A DNA stretch of 5,911 nt, from positions 1 through 5,911 of the forward strand of contig JASBVW010000097.1 in NCBI GenBank assembly GCA_029961005.1, read 5' to 3'. Origin of the DNA: Bacillota bacterium. GTDB lineage: Bacteria > Bacillota > UBA5301 > JASBVW01. This document shows, one piece after another, positions 5,597 to 5,911 of this stretch (position 1 is the first letter of the stretch; every line of letters starts with the position of its first letter). Below the pieces are notes generated by a model. The model was not told where the DNA came from, searched no databases, and worked only from the letters and a program-made list of their open reading frames with translations. The translations under genes and the position numbers were made by a program.

Positions 5597-5911
5597 ATGG
5601 ACTTCGGGACGATCCGTCTGGCCCAGGAGGAGGAGGAGAGACGCCGGCTGCGGCCGGGAGCCGCGCTGGCGGCCGAAACCCGGGGGCGCCTCCATGCCGA
5701 ACGGGAGTGCGAGGTCCGCACCTCCTTCCAGCGGGACCGGGACCGGATTATCCATTGTAAGGCCTTCCGGCGGCTCAAACACAAGACCCAGGTGTTTATC
5801 TCTCCGGAAGGGGACCACTACCGGACCCGGCTCACCCACACGCTGGAGGTGGCGCAGATCGCCCGGACCGCCGCCCGGGCGTTGCGGCTGAACGAGGATC
5901 TGACGGAGGCC
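5597..5911 (+). CDS. dgt: dGTPase-like HD-domain triphosphohydrolase (N-terminal part)
   Basis: An open frame from ATG 5597 runs to the window edge without a stop, giving 105 residues. The pattern RTSFQRDRDRIIHCKAFRRL, then KHKTQVF, GDHYRTRLTHTLEVAQIAR, is typical of deoxyguanosinetriphosphate triphosphohydrolase-like proteins, which cleave dNTPs to the deoxynucleoside and triphosphate. H81 in RLTHTLEV is the first histidine of the metal-binding HD set; the HD pair and final Asp would lie beyond the window, so catalytic completeness cannot be judged. The first 30 residues are charged and Glu/Arg-rich, which is normal for the shorter (about 330-residue) class. GAGGGGG at 5581-5587 with a 9-base spacer supports this start. 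In many Firmicutes this gene precedes dnaG and rpoD, often after ppdK (general knowledge), which fits the order here. The symbol is by family; substrate specificity among dNTPs is not shown. Confidence 0.93.
   Translation, partial: MDFGTIRLAQEEEERRRLRPGAALAAETRGRLHAERECEVRTSFQRDRDRIIHCKAFRRLKHKTQVFISPEGDHYRTRLTHTLEVAQIARTAARALRLNEDLTEA

Noticed and set aside
4759..5784. A 341-codon minus-strand open frame spanning the ppdK end, terminator, transporter gene and dGTPase start
   Set aside because: It is antisense to three supported genes and passes through a perfect terminator hairpin. The product is Arg/Gly/His-rich and low-complexity, with no family I recognise.
5235..5891. A 218-codon plus-strand open frame overlapping the transporter and dGTPase-like genes
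   Set aside because: It is in another frame from two genes that have family motifs and ribosome sites, begins in the terminator stem, and yields an Arg/Gly-rich product. It is a shadow of GC-rich coding sequence.

Overview
This window looks like an ordinary, well-ordered stretch of a GC-rich bacterial core chromosome. Everything I can support is on the + strand. The gene set (RuvB, QueH, a DUF2905 protein, RecO, a DUF4342 protein, pyruvate phosphate dikinase, a TMEM165/GDT1-type membrane protein, a dGTPase-like HD protein), the strong Shine-Dalgarno sites, the GTG starts and the two clear intrinsic terminators suggest a high-GC, possibly thermophilic member of the Clostridia (Moorella/Ammonifex/Desulfotomaculum-like). 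That placement is inference from gene content and sequence style, not from a search.

Layout. Bases 1-2405 form a compact run of five genes: the 3' end of ruvB, queH, a small two-helix membrane protein (DUF2905), recO, and a DUF4342 protein with a UBA-like N-terminus. Gaps are 4 to 7 bases at most junctions, so one transcript is likely. It closes with a strong terminator at 2416-2450. After a 172-base intergenic region comes ppdK (2578-5223), a full-length 881-residue pyruvate, phosphate dikinase with its own strong ribosome binding site. A second perfect terminator (5239-5271) follows. Only about 20 bases later starts a third unit: an 89-residue TMEM165/GDT1 half-size transporter gene and, 22 bases after it, the N-terminal 105 codons of a dGTPase-like gene that runs off the window.

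How the genes relate. RuvB drives Holliday junction branch migration and RecO loads RecA in RecF-pathway repair, so the first unit couples two recombination factors with one tRNA-modification enzyme (QueH, last step of queuosine synthesis) and two conserved proteins of unknown function. PpdK interconverts pyruvate and PEP, using the energy of both ATP phosphoanhydride bonds, and is a central carbon-flux enzyme in anaerobes. The last unit joins a probable Mn2+/Ca2+ cation exporter with a nucleotide-pool enzyme of the metal-dependent HD family.

I found no mobile element, CRISPR array, RNA gene or recognisable novel multi-gene system. The points most worth a second look are the lack of promoter space between the second terminator and the transporter gene, the single-repeat transporter without a partner gene in view, and the two uncharacterised small proteins embedded in the repair operon.
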